From NCBI GenBank assembly GCA_003148945.1, contig QGGY01000006.1:124001-188000 (forward strand): a DNA stretch of 64,000 nt. The letters are read 5' to 3'. Below the pieces are notes generated by a model, which worked only from the letters and a program-made list of their open reading frames with translations, did not search any database and was not told the DNA's origin. The translations under genes were made by a program, and so were the position numbers. Below, in pieces: positions 17,550 to 26,070 of this stretch. This DNA is from Murimonas intestini. GTDB taxonomy: Bacteria > Bacillota > Clostridia > Lachnospirales > Lachnospiraceae. Position 1 is the stretch's first letter; every line of letters begins with the position of its first letter.

Positions 17550-19288
17550 GCGTACTGTCCCTCCTTTCCTCCATAATTTTCAAGTTCCGACTGGGTCTTC
17601 CACAGCCTGGCATACAGGCCGTCCTTTGCAGCCAGGGTTTCATGACGTCCTGTTTCTGCAATGCGTCCTTCCGACATAACATAGATCTTATCAGCCATGA
17701 CTACATTGGCCAGCCTGTGTGATATCAATATAACTGTTTTAGTCCTGGCCAGTTTTATCAGGACTTCCATAATATCATTTTCACTTTCCACATCTATATT
17801 GCTGGTTGCTTCGTCAAAAATATATACTGGGCTGTCATGCAGAAGTGCACGGGCCAGCGCCAGCCTTTGACACTGGCCGCCCGAAAGGTTAGAGCCCCTC
17901 TCAGAGATTCCCATTTCAAGGCCTCCTGCAGATTTAATAAAATCAGCCAGATTTACTTTCTTCAGTGCCCTCCACATGGATTTTTCATCTGCGTCCGGCC
18001 TGCCGATCAGGAGATTATCCCTTACTGTACCTTTAAAGATATAGCTGCCCATGCTGATAAGTGTAATATTCTGCATGATATCTGCTTCTGATATCTCCGT
18101 AATCTCTCTTCCTCCAATCCTGATGCTTCCCTCATAGCCGCTTCTCATTCCCATGACCAGAGAGGCTATTGTGGATTTTCCGCAGCCGCTCTCACCCACA
18201 ATAGCCGTAAAACTGTTCTCAGGAAATGACATATGGATATTACGGAGCACAGCTCTGTCTGCCTCATAGGAGAAGGACAAACCTTCAATGTCAATCACTT
18301 TTTCTTTTCCTATATGTGCCTCCTTTTCCTCATCCTCCGGAAGATCCAGCAGTGCAAATATACGGTCGCTGGCTGCCATCCCGTTCATTGCCACATGGAA
18401 AAAGGAGCCAAGGGCACGCAGAGGCAGGAAAAAATCAGCAGCCAGCATGATGATGGCAAAGCATCCCGTAAATCCCACATTGCCGGCCTTAAACTCAAGT
18501 ACAGAAAATATAACGCCTAAAGCAGCGCCTCCATAAGCGATCAGATCCATTACAGTAATGGAATTGAGCTGCATAGTCAGTACTTTCATTGTGATTTTCC
18601 TGAACTGCTCTGCTTCCTTATTCATCTCCTGATGCTTATACTCATCGGCCTGATATACCTTCAGAGTCGTCAGTCCCTGCAGATTTTCCAGAAAGCTGTC
18701 ACCCATTTTCGTATACTGGCCCCAGTATTTTGCCAAAAGCTTCTTTGCAAATTTCTGGACAGCGATGATTGACACCGGGATGAGAGGCACACACAGCAGC
18801 AGAACAACAGCCGCTTTCATGCTGACAAAGGATAAGACAATAAATAATGTAACCGGCGAAAGCATACTGTAAAAAAACTGAGGCAGATAAGAACCAAAAT
18901 ATGTTTCCAGCTGCTCCACGCCCTCGACCGATGCCTGGACCACCTCTGCAGTGGCAGCTTTTTCCGTATAACTGCTGCCCAGGCGGAGCAGTTTCCTATA
19001 GATCAGTTCACGCAGCGTTTTTTTAACAGATTTTGAAGCCAAATAACTCTCCCGGGATGCCGCCCTGGCGCAGCAGAATCTGACAGCCACACACGCAGCA
19101 AAAATACAGGCTGTTGTCACCCCCTGCTGTATAGTCAGGCTGTTCATCCTCAGTGCTTCCAGTATTCTACCAATTGTAAATATAATAATGATATTCCCAA
19201 CCAGTGATATCCACTGCGCCGCAACATTTCCTGCAATGTGCTTTTTAGATTCCGGGACTGTATTGATCAGTCTTTTATTAATCATCAT
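17546..19288 (-). CDS. ABC exporter half-transporter, CydD-like
   Basis: A 580-residue half-transporter: six predicted membrane helices (about residues 20-300) then an ATPase with Walker A GESGCGKST, signature LSGGQCQR, Walker B VYIFDEATSNID and switch His in ISHRLANVV. It is the first gene of the operon that ends with ybaN. AAGGAG precedes the start (ATG at 19288 or 19285). The promoter at 19388-19417 is followed at once by two palindromic operator-like elements. The pairing with the CydC-like gene and with YgbA suggests a redox or nitrosative stress function (inference). Confidence 0.88.
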   Translation of the reverse strand: MMINKRLINTVPESKKHIAGNVAAQWISLVGNIIIIFTIGRILEALRMNSLTIQQGVTTACIFAACVAVRFCCARAASRESYLASKSVKKTLRELIYRKLLRLGSSYTEKAATAEVVQASVEGVEQLETYFGSYLPQFFYSMLSPVTLFIVLSFVSMKAAVVLLLCVPLIPVSIIAVQKFAKKLLAKYWGQYTKMGDSFLENLQGLTTLKVYQADEYKHQEMNKEAEQFRKITMKVLTMQLNSITVMDLIAYGGAALGVIFSVLEFKAGNVGFTGCFAIIMLAADFFLPLRALGSFFHVAMNGMAASDRIFALLDLPEDEEKEAHIGKEKVIDIEGLSFSYEADRAVLRNIHMSFPENSFTAIVGESGCGKSTIASLVMGMRSGYEGSIRIGGREITEISEADIMQNITLISMGSYIFKGTVRDNLLIGRPDADEKSMWRALKKVNLADFIKSAGGLEMGISERGSNLSGGQCQRLALARALLHDSPVYIFDEATSNIDVESENDIMEVLIKLARTKTVILISHRLANVVMADKIYVMSEGRIAETGRHETLAAKDGLYARLWKTQSELENYGGKEGQYA

Positions 19289-19324
19289 GATGTTTCAGGC
19301 TCCTTGTTAGTTATCTCAAATATT

Positions 19325-19380
19325 GATTAGTTGTTTCTAACTTATATTCAAAAAAATTAACAGTTAGTTTCTACTAACTG
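19325..19380 (-). promoter_or_regulatory. Two palindromic operator-like sites downstream of the promoter
   Basis: Site 1 is a perfect inverted repeat, CAGTTAG (19361-19367), 6-base spacer TTTCTA, CTAACTG (19374-19380). Site 2 (19327-19344) repeats the same theme: AGTT, GTTTCT, AACT. A further half-site TTAGTT lies at 19307-19312. The two centres are about 35 bases apart, near three helical turns. Site 1 begins at the expected transcription start of the ABC operon, so a bound repressor would block it. The regulator is not encoded next door. Confidence 0.65.
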
Positions 19381-19387
19381 CATGCTT

Positions 19388-19417
19388 ATTCTACACTACT
19401 ATAATCTGTTTTGTCAA
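19388..19417 (-). promoter_or_regulatory. Promoter for the CydDC-like/YgbA/YbaN operon
   Basis: Reading on the minus strand, TTGACA (19417-19412) and TAGAAT (19393-19388) with an 18-base spacer. The start site should fall near 19381, right against the palindrome at 19361-19380. Confidence 0.65.
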
Positions 19418-19468
19418 TACATAAATCCTGAATTTTCCATTTTCCCGCCAAATTTCCAAAACCATGTA

Positions 19469-19497
19469 TTGACAGGCATCAGCCCTTCCATCATAAT
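19469..19497 (+). promoter_or_regulatory. Promoter for the signal peptidase II-like gene
   Basis: TTGACA (19469-19474) and CATAAT (19492-19497) with a 17-base spacer, about 60 bases ahead of the start at 19558. Confidence 0.55.
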
Positions 19498-19557
19498 TAT
19501 AAATCAGATACACGCTGACCAGATTAAAGAAAGGACTGGAATCCTCCAGGTACTCTT

Positions 19558-20070
19558 ATGAAATATATAAAACAATATTTTGGGCACATCCTTGCACTGA
19601 CAGTACTGGACCAGGCAGTCAAACTTCTTATCCAATTCTTCTGGCTTACAATAGATACGGACTTAATCGGACCTCTGCTCAGGTTCCGTCCTGTCCATAA
19701 CACGAACCTGAGCTGGGCCGGCAATTTCATACCGTTCCTTTCCGGCGTGGAGGCCACTGTCATTTTGAATCTTCTGTGCATTGCCCTGTACATCAGCTGC
19801 TACGCCTTCTATAGAAGCAGACAAAAAGAGCCGGCAAAATCCGCAGCTTTTATTTTCGTCTGCGGGATGGCCGGCTGTCTGTGCAGCCTGATCGACAAAG
19901 TTTTCTGGGGCGGCAGTCTGGATTTCCTTCAGATCCCCCGGCTTTTCACATTTGATCTGAAAGACTGCTATCTGAGCGCTTCATTGTGCCTGTTTGTTCT
20001 GGTGGGTTTAAAGCACAGGGAAGACATCTCCTTCAGGGAATATTTCAGGTGGATACTAAAACGCCGTTAG
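19558..20070 (+). CDS. Signal peptidase II-like membrane protein, divergent
   Basis: A 170-residue protein with four predicted membrane segments and the order of lipoprotein signal peptidase (LspA) motifs: LDQAVKLLIQ near residue 17 (DQxxK), HNTNLSWAGNF (49-57), CSLIDKVFWGGSLDF (109-123) and FDLKDCYLS (132-140). The two catalytic aspartates correspond to Asp113 and Asp136 and are kept. However, the usual Asn-Gly before Asp113 is Cys-Ser, and the Asn-x-Gly-Ala-Phe motif is altered, so it may be a paralogue with a different job. No prolipoprotein transferase or lipoprotein gene is next to it. The ribosome site is poor. It ends against a decayed gene on the other strand. Confidence 0.7.
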   Translation: MKYIKQYFGHILALTVLDQAVKLLIQFFWLTIDTDLIGPLLRFRPVHNTNLSWAGNFIPFLSGVEATVILNLLCIALYISCYAFYRSRQKEPAKSAAFIFVCGMAGCLCSLIDKVFWGGSLDFLQIPRLFTFDLKDCYLSASLCLFVLVGLKHREDISFREYFRWILKRR

Positions 20071-20550
20071 CCTGAAAGCATCCAGCCTTTTGGCCCTCAC
20101 ATACGCTTCTTGCAAAAACTTTTCTGCCGTCAGATCCAGATAGTCCCAGTTCATAGACTCTAATGCAGTGGCGCCTGTATATCCTGTCTGAGCAATCTTT
20201 CTCATAACACACGGCCAGTCGATACCGCCGTCAAACGGCAGCTGATGCTGGGAATGTTTCCCTCCGTTGTCATGTAAATGCAGAGCCATCAGCCGCTTGC
20301 CATACATGGATAATAAATCATCATCCGGATTGTAGTTGCTGTGATGGCAGCAGTCATAACAGAATCCCACACGGCCGTAATCCACTCTCTTCAGCACAGT
20401 CTTTCACACACTGCATATAACATTCAGCCAGGTCTTCTCCATCCGGATTGTCAGACCAGAGCTTGTCCTGGTTCTGGACCGGCGTATGGATATTCTCTAT
20501 GATAAGCCCTTTTAGCTTAGGTGTGACTTCATTTGCTGTCACGGATATCC
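20056..20550 (-). pseudogene. Remnant of a sugar phosphate isomerase/epimerase (TIM barrel)
   Basis: Two fragments of one xylose-isomerase-like barrel lie in different frames. The C-terminal part (about 20394-20056) reads VGFCYDCCHHSNYNPDDDLL, then RLMALHLHDNGG and LPFDGGIDWPCVM, which carry the metal-binding His/Asp pattern. The N-terminal part (about 20550-20397) reads GLIIENIHTPVQNQDKLWSD and ends in another frame. The join near 20397 has a frameshift, and by family length about 100 middle residues are missing. The start region is also lost. The decayed gene overlaps the 3' end of the signal peptidase II-like gene by 15 bases and contains the promoter of the next operon. Confidence 0.75.
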
Positions 20551-20561
20551 CCTGCCCCGGC

Positions 20562-20590
20562 TTGCGGCAGTGTTTTCTTTTTGTTATGAT
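20562..20590 (+). promoter_or_regulatory. Promoter for the nickel/peptide-type ABC operon
   Basis: TTGCGG (20562-20567) and TATGAT (20585-20590) with a 17-base spacer, about 40 bases before the first ATPase start (20631). It lies at the broken edge of the decayed isomerase gene. Confidence 0.6.
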
Positions 20591-20630
20591 GAGTAAGTTA
20601 CACAAAGTGAATCGGATGGAGGCCCGTAAA

Positions 20631-21434
20631 ATGAGACTGGAGGTTGCGCAATTACATATTACTGCACAAATGAAAGGCGGAACGTTTAGCACTGTCGTCC
20701 AAAATATCTGCCTTTCTGTTGAAACAGGAAAACGTCTTGCCATTGTTGGGCAGTCCGGCAGCGGAAAGACAATGACGGCTATGGCCATTCTGGGCCTGCT
20801 GCCTGAAAACTGCTCTGCTTTAGGTCATGTGGTATGGAATGGCATCGATATTCTCTCCTTGAATGCCAGACAGCGAAGAAGTTATCTGGGGACTGATTTT
20901 GCCCTTATACCCCAGAGTGGGGCAGATTTTCTAAATCCCTCTCTGAAAGTTGGCACACAATTTCGTGAAGTTCTCCGGCGTGCCCGCATAGAGCGTTCCC
21001 TGCAGGGCACACTCATGCACCGTCTGCTTTCAGGCACAGGTTTTGATGACCCTGCACAGATACTGCGCTCTTATCCCTTCCAGCTCTCAGGCGGTATGGC
21101 GCAGCGGGTCGTTATGGCTATGGCTGCAGCGGGGAATCCCCATCTGGTCATCGCCGATGAGCCTACACGCGGGATCGACCAGGAAAATATCAGGGTATTT
21201 TTAGCAAATCTAAATACATTATTTAAAGATTCTGCCATATTACTGATCACTCATGATATTTCTGTTGCTGCCGCATGTGATGAGATCCTGGTAATGAATG
21301 ACGGGCATGTTATTGAGTCCGCCCCTGCCCGGATATTGTTGCAGCATCCCAAAGCGAAATATACCAGGCGGCTGATCTGCAATCTTCCCACGGCTTATAC
21401 CAGCAAAAAGGAGGCACTCATCAATGATGCTTAA
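20631..21434 (+). CDS. Nickel/peptide ABC transporter ATPase, NikD/DppD type
   Basis: A 267-residue ATPase. I start it at ATG 20631, preceded by GGAGG, because the family begins here (MRLEVAQLHI); an upstream reading in the same frame runs back through the promoter and the decayed gene. Walker A GQSGSGKTM, signature LSGGMAQR, Walker B LVIADEPTRGID, switch His in LITHDIS. It is the shorter ATPase type seen in nickel/metallophore importers, without the C-terminal oligopeptide-binding extension. Its stop overlaps the start of the second ATPase by 11 bases. Confidence 0.88.
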   Translation: MRLEVAQLHITAQMKGGTFSTVVQNICLSVETGKRLAIVGQSGSGKTMTAMAILGLLPENCSALGHVVWNGIDILSLNARQRRSYLGTDFALIPQSGADFLNPSLKVGTQFREVLRRARIERSLQGTLMHRLLSGTGFDDPAQILRSYPFQLSGGMAQRVVMAMAAAGNPHLVIADEPTRGIDQENIRVFLANLNTLFKDSAILLITHDISVAAACDEILVMNDGHVIESAPARILLQHPKAKYTRRLICNLPTAYTSKKEALINDA

Positions 21435-22095
21435 AGCAGATAAAGTCACGAAAGCCTATGGTGGAAAAAGGATACTTCAGGATGCCTCGTTTCATATTGG
21501 CAAAGGCGAATTTGTCAGTATCATGGGAACCAGCGGGGAGGGAAAATCCACATTTGCGCGCATCATCTGCGGCACCGTAAGGCCGGATACAGGCAGCATT
21601 TCCTTTGAAGGGACACCCTTGTGGCATACAGGTACATACCATCCTGCTTCAAATTATGCCATTCAGCTTATTCCGCAGCAGCCTTTTGCATCGCTTGATC
21701 CCCGACAGACCATCACGGCCGCATTAATGGAACCTCTGCTCTTCCACAAAATATCCAGAAGCCGCAGTGAGGCACAGGCAAGAGCCCACGAATTGTTATC
21801 CCAGATGCATCTGGGTCCTGAATTATTTAGCCGGCGCCCCGGTGAACTCTCCGGAGGACAGGCACAGAGAGCGCTCATCGCGCGAAGCCTGACATTAACA
21901 CCTAAGTTACTGATTGCAGATGAGGCCACTTCTATGCTGGACGTTTCATCTCAGACAGATATTATAAATATTTTCAGGACACTTGTGGAAAAGGAACACA
22001 TTTCCGTGCTCCTGATCTCCCATGACCAGCCGCTGGTTGAGTCTGTATCACAGCGCATCTACCAGCTTTCACATGGAAAGCTGATGGAAATATAA
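21424..22095 (+). CDS. Nickel/peptide ABC transporter ATPase, NikE/DppF type
   Basis: A 223-residue ATPase: Walker A GTSGEGKST, signature LSGGQAQR, Walker B LLIADEATSMLD, switch His in LISHDQP. Catalytic residues are intact. It starts with ATGATG at 21424, inside the previous gene, so the two ATPases are coupled and should form the heterodimeric engine of the importer. The C-terminal iron-sulfur/oligopeptide extension of DppF is absent, which favours the NikE-like short class. Confidence 0.88.
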   Translation: MMLKADKVTKAYGGKRILQDASFHIGKGEFVSIMGTSGEGKSTFARIICGTVRPDTGSISFEGTPLWHTGTYHPASNYAIQLIPQQPFASLDPRQTITAALMEPLLFHKISRSRSEAQARAHELLSQMHLGPELFSRRPGELSGGQAQRALIARSLTLTPKLLIADEATSMLDVSSQTDIINIFRTLVEKEHISVLLISHDQPLVESVSQRIYQLSHGKLMEI

Positions 22096-22112
22096 TTTAC
22101 CAGGAGGAACCT

Positions 22113-23708
22113 ATGAAAAAAATTTTTACAACACTGCTGACAGTTTCACTGCTTTTTGTTTTAACCGTCTGCAGCGCCCCACTCACACTCTCAAGCAAGG
22201 CTTCCGGCAATGAAATTGACACTTTTATAATTGGAACCACTGCTGAAATCACAACAGCCAACCGCAGTGAATATAATTTTGATGTAATTTCCGGCACTTT
22301 GTCACAGTTGGCCCCAGTCTATATTGACGGCGAGGGCAGCTACCATCCGCTGCTGTGTGATTACAGCACCAAGGACAGCAAGACCTGGACCTTAACTGTG
22401 CGGGACGGCATGGCCTGGCACGATGGCACACCTGTGACTGCCGATGATATTAAGTTTACATTTGAATATCTGGATACGCAGGGGGAAGAAGGGGGATATG
22501 CAGAACGCTTTACCGAAATCCGCGTAATCGACGACAAAACAGTTGAATTTGAACTTCCACAAGCAAATCCCCGTGAGCTTGCAAATATGGTAGTAGTCCG
22601 CATCATGCCGGAACATATTTATGAAGGCGTAGAAGATTATACAACCGTCCCCAACGAGCAGGCCAATATCGGATGCGGGCCTTATAAATTCAGCCGCTTT
22701 GATGCTGATGCCGGTGTGGTGGAATTTGAAGCCTTCACAGATTATCCGGACGGAGCGCCAAAGGCAAAGACCGTGACTCTGAAGCTGTATGATAATCCGG
22801 ACACCATGTATATGGCTCTTAAATCCGGCGAGATCGATATGGTCTACAAATACTCAGGCGGCGTGGATGCAGGAGTTATCTCTGACTTGGAGGACAGTGG
22901 CAATCTGACCCTGATGCCTGTAAGTAATACTGCAAACAGCGCTGCATTGATCCTCAACAATAACACAGCGCCCGGCAATGATATTAATGTCCGCAAGGCA
23001 ATCGCGTCGGCGATCGATTATGAAAAATTCCGTGAATTATTTGGCTCCGCCTACGCCATTCCGTCAACTGCAGGTTTTATACCTGAAGGTACATATGGCT
23101 ATGTGGATACGCCTGTCCTGACCCGTGACCTGGATGCCGCCAGACAGTATCTGGAGGACGGAGGCTATACAGACAGCGACGGAGATGGCTTTGTAGAAAA
23201 AGATGGCCAAAAACTCTCCATCTCTGTCATGGTTCGTGATGACAAACCTGACCATGCCCGTTATGCCGAATTATTGCAGACAAATCTTGCTGAGATCGGC
23301 ATAGAGATCACACTGGATGTGCAGGAAGTCGCCGCATTCCGTGAACTTACGGAGCAACAGAGATCACAGCAGGCTGTCATTACCGGCCTGACCGCTTTCG
23401 GCATGGCAAAGAACCAGGGGCTTGCCGCCTTATATCTGTGGGGAGAAAACCCCATGAGCTATGGACAGGTATATGATGAAGCATATAAAGCGCTGCTGGA
23501 TAAAGCAGATGCCGCAGCCAGTATGGACGAATATAAAAAGGCAGCTGCAGAAATACAGGAATATTATGCTGAAAATCTCCCGGCAGTCGCTCTGTTCTGG
23601 GATGCTCACGTTCAGGCGTATAACAGTCGTTTCTCCGGTTTTTCCGCAGACGGCACTTTTGGCATCCTGAATGTGCAGACCTGGATGGATCTGGCTGAGG
23701 CTCAGTAA
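22113..23708 (+). CDS. Nickel/peptide-type ABC solute-binding lipoprotein (SBP family 5)
   Basis: A 531-residue extracellular binding protein. The signal peptide ends in LTVC, a plausible lipobox. The mature part has the family 5 pattern WTLTVRDGMAWHDGTPVTAD followed by DIKFTFEYL, NIGCGPYKFSRFD, and the domain-II DINVRKAIASAIDY stretch. This class binds peptides, nickel or metallophores; ligand cannot be read from sequence. AGGAGG precedes the ATG. It follows the two ATPases and precedes two permeases, an unusual ATPase-first order. Confidence 0.88.
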   Translation: MKKIFTTLLTVSLLFVLTVCSAPLTLSSKASGNEIDTFIIGTTAEITTANRSEYNFDVISGTLSQLAPVYIDGEGSYHPLLCDYSTKDSKTWTLTVRDGMAWHDGTPVTADDIKFTFEYLDTQGEEGGYAERFTEIRVIDDKTVEFELPQANPRELANMVVVRIMPEHIYEGVEDYTTVPNEQANIGCGPYKFSRFDADAGVVEFEAFTDYPDGAPKAKTVTLKLYDNPDTMYMALKSGEIDMVYKYSGGVDAGVISDLEDSGNLTLMPVSNTANSAALILNNNTAPGNDINVRKAIASAIDYEKFRELFGSAYAIPSTAGFIPEGTYGYVDTPVLTRDLDAARQYLEDGGYTDSDGDGFVEKDGQKLSISVMVRDDKPDHARYAELLQTNLAEIGIEITLDVQEVAAFRELTEQQRSQQAVITGLTAFGMAKNQGLAALYLWGENPMSYGQVYDEAYKALLDKADAAASMDEYKKAAAEIQEYYAENLPAVALFWDAHVQAYNSRFSGFSADGTFGILNVQTWMDLAEAQ

Positions 23709-23716
23709 TTATCTAT

Positions 23717-24691
23717 ATGAAGAAAAAAATTTTAATTTCTATTGCCTGCTTATTTATTATAATAATCTTTAATTTTATTCTCCCCCGGCTTATGCCGGGG
23801 GATACTGTGCTTATGCTCGTAGGCATGGATGAAGAAACCGTAACTGAAGAGCAGTATGCGTACTATCAGGAAAAAACCGGCGCTAACCGCCCGGTCATGG
23901 AACAGTTCTGGGATTACCTGAAAGGTATCTGCACGGGCGACCTTGGCTACTCTTACCATCATAATGCAGACATTTCAAGTCTGATCGCTGCCCGTCTTCC
24001 CAATACCCTGCAGATTGCCCTGCCTGCCATTCTGATCTCCTCTTTAACTGCAATGGTACTCGGCTGTATTATGGGAATGAAAAAGGGCAGCCCCGCAGAA
24101 CATGCCGTTACTTCCATGCAGATCATATTTGATGCATTCCCTTCTTTTTTGCTGGGACTGCTGCTAATTGCACTGTTTGCATTCAAACTGGGCTGGCTCC
24201 CATCCGGAGCTCTGAATTCAATCCGCGTACCGAACGGTCCCGCTGCTGCCTTCTGTGACCGTTTAAAGCATCTGGTCCTGCCTGTACTGACCCTGGTGCT
24301 CGGCACAATTCCCTCAAAATATCTGATGATCTGTAATACTGTGGCTCTGCAGCGTAAAGAAAAATATGTCCTTTATGCCCGCAGCCGGGGGCTGAGCGAC
24401 ACATATATTGCATTCCGGCATATTTTTCCTAATATCTGTCAGCCATTTCTGACAATGGTAGGGATGAATGTGGGCTTTGTAGTATCAGGCTCACTTATTA
24501 TCGAAAATATTTTTTCAATCAAGGGCATGGGGAGCCTGATCTCCCAGGGCATCACTGCGCGTGATTACCCTGTTTTACAGGGCTGTCTATTCGTCAGCGC
24601 GGTCGTAATCGTGATCACCACACTGGCCACAGATTTTCTATGCATTTTGGTTGATCCGAAGGTGAGGTATAAAGTCCATGAAGCGCAATAA
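23717..24691 (+). CDS. Nickel/peptide ABC transporter permease, NikB/DppB type
   Basis: A 324-residue permease with six predicted membrane helices, an N-terminal extracellular loop and the family motif near DTYIAFRHIFPNI that contacts the ATPase. FVVSGSLIIENIFSIKGMG is characteristic of the DppB branch. It starts 8 bases after the solute-binding stop and overlaps the next permease by 14 bases. Confidence 0.92.
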   Translation: MKKKILISIACLFIIIIFNFILPRLMPGDTVLMLVGMDEETVTEEQYAYYQEKTGANRPVMEQFWDYLKGICTGDLGYSYHHNADISSLIAARLPNTLQIALPAILISSLTAMVLGCIMGMKKGSPAEHAVTSMQIIFDAFPSFLLGLLLIALFAFKLGWLPSGALNSIRVPNGPAAAFCDRLKHLVLPVLTLVLGTIPSKYLMICNTVALQRKEKYVLYARSRGLSDTYIAFRHIFPNICQPFLTMVGMNVGFVVSGSLIIENIFSIKGMGSLISQGITARDYPVLQGCLFVSAVVIVITTLATDFLCILVDPKVRYKVHEAQ

Positions 24692-25505
24692 AGCTGTGTT
24701 AATATTCGGTGCCGGAATTCTTCTCGTATTCGGACTATTTACACTGTTCCCGGATATCTTTGCCCCCTATGCCCTGAAAGAAATGGACAGAGCATGGCTC
24801 CCCTGCAGCAGTGCGCATCTCCTTGGAACCAATGACATGGGGTACGATATTTTAACAGAATTAATATTTGCCAGCCGTACTACACTGCTGATCGGCCTGG
24901 CTGCAGCACTTATTTCACTGGCGGTGGGCTCGGCTTTAGGACTGCTTGCCGGGTATCTGGCTGGATGGAAAAGCGGACTCATGGATGCCGTGATCCAGAT
25001 TTTCCTGATGATCCCGATGCTTCCCATGGCTATCGTTATTGCCGCCTTTTGCGGAAAAAATATGTTTAATATTATATTGATCATTTCACTGCTTGGATGG
25101 TGCGGCACAGCCCGCACCGTCCGCACCCGCACAATGCAGCTCAAGCAGACGCCCTTTGTGGAAATGCTGGTAATCCTTGGAATATCGAAACGTCAGATCA
25201 TGTTCCGGCATATCCTGCCTAACCTGCGGGAAGTGGTATTATCCCGCTATATCATGTCTGTGGCGCGCTGCATGATGCTTGAAGCAACCTTAAGTTTTCT
25301 TGGTATGGGTGACCCCACTGAAGTAACTTGGGGCAGAATGATCAACTTAGCCTATAAGCGAGGCGGCTTCACAAAAGGCGCCTACAACTGGCTGGTCATG
25401 CCCGGTGTGTGCATAGCGCTGATCATCATTGCCTTTTACTGTATCAACCACTATCTGGAGGCAAAAACCAGCGAGGTCTCCGGGGCACAGAGTTACTTAG
25501 AGTAG
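24678..25505 (+). CDS. Nickel/peptide ABC transporter permease, NikC/DppC type
   Basis: A 275-residue permease. The segment HLLGTNDMGYDILTELIFASR near residue 47 is the DppC/NikC signature, followed by five predicted membrane helices and the coupling-loop motif FRHILPNL. MLEATLSFLGMGDPTEVTWG is also standard. It overlaps the preceding permease by 14 bases and pairs with it. A short gap of about 40 bases leads to the FmdE-like gene. Confidence 0.92.
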   Translation: MKRNKAVLIFGAGILLVFGLFTLFPDIFAPYALKEMDRAWLPCSSAHLLGTNDMGYDILTELIFASRTTLLIGLAAALISLAVGSALGLLAGYLAGWKSGLMDAVIQIFLMIPMLPMAIVIAAFCGKNMFNIILIISLLGWCGTARTVRTRTMQLKQTPFVEMLVILGISKRQIMFRHILPNLREVVLSRYIMSVARCMMLEATLSFLGMGDPTEVTWGRMINLAYKRGGFTKGAYNWLVMPGVCIALIIIAFYCINHYLEAKTSEVSGAQSYLE

Positions 25506-25548
25506 TTATTTAGAGTTGTTATTTAAATTAAGAAACGGAGCGAAAAAT

Positions 25549-26070
25549 ATGAAGAAAGATTTATGGGAAAAGTGTGTTTCTTTTCATGGACATTCCTGCG
25601 GCGGGCTGGCCATCGGATATCAAGTCAGCATGTACGCAATGGAACTGCTTGAAGCCGGAAGGGCAGAGGATGAAGAACTCGTGTGTATTGCGGAATGTGA
25701 TGCCTGCAGTGTGGATGCCATTCAGGTACTGCTTGGCTGTACTTTAGGAAAAGGCAACCTTCTGTTAAAGCTGCGCGGTAAACAAGCCTATTCCTTTTAT
25801 AATCGTAAAAACGGAAAATCTGTAAGACTGGTACTGCGTGAAACTCCGGAGAAGAACAGGGATGAGCGCCTGAAATGGCTGATGGAAGGAGACTTCCATG
25901 ACATGTTCAACTGCAACGCTGCCCCCGAACATGAGCCTGAGCAGGCACGCATTTTCAAAAATTATACCTGTAAAGAATGCGGGGAACGGACAGCCGAAAG
26001 CCATATACATCTGGTGAACGGCGAATATTTCTGTGAAGAATGCTATAAACCGTACCGGAGGATTTATTAA
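25549..26070 (+). CDS. FmdE-like protein with C-terminal zinc ribbon
   Basis: A 173-residue cytoplasmic protein. The N-terminal domain (1-130) is of the FmdE family (formylmethanofuran dehydrogenase subunit E-like): CVSFHGHSCGGLAIG (9-23), then ECDACSVDAIQ (49-59). The conserved Cys and His suggest metal binding. The C-terminus is a zinc ribbon with Cys141, Cys144, Cys162 and Cys165. I start at ATG 25549 with CGGAG upstream; an earlier reading adds 11 residues without family match. FmdE homologues outside methanogens often lie by metal or molybdenum genes but have no firm function. Position after a nickel/peptide-type importer and one-base overlap (TAATG) with the TPR gene suggest a role in handling the imported metal or metallophore (inference). 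Confidence 0.85.
   Translation: MKKDLWEKCVSFHGHSCGGLAIGYQVSMYAMELLEAGRAEDEELVCIAECDACSVDAIQVLLGCTLGKGNLLLKLRGKQAYSFYNRKNGKSVRLVLRETPEKNRDERLKWLMEGDFHDMFNCNAAPEHEPEQARIFKNYTCKECGERTAESHIHLVNGEYFCEECYKPYRRIY

Noticed and set aside
20354-20788. A 144-codon open frame on the minus strand ending in isomerase-like sequence.
   Set aside because: Its first half is antisense to the ATPase gene at 20631 and has no family match; only the last part is a remnant of the decayed isomerase.
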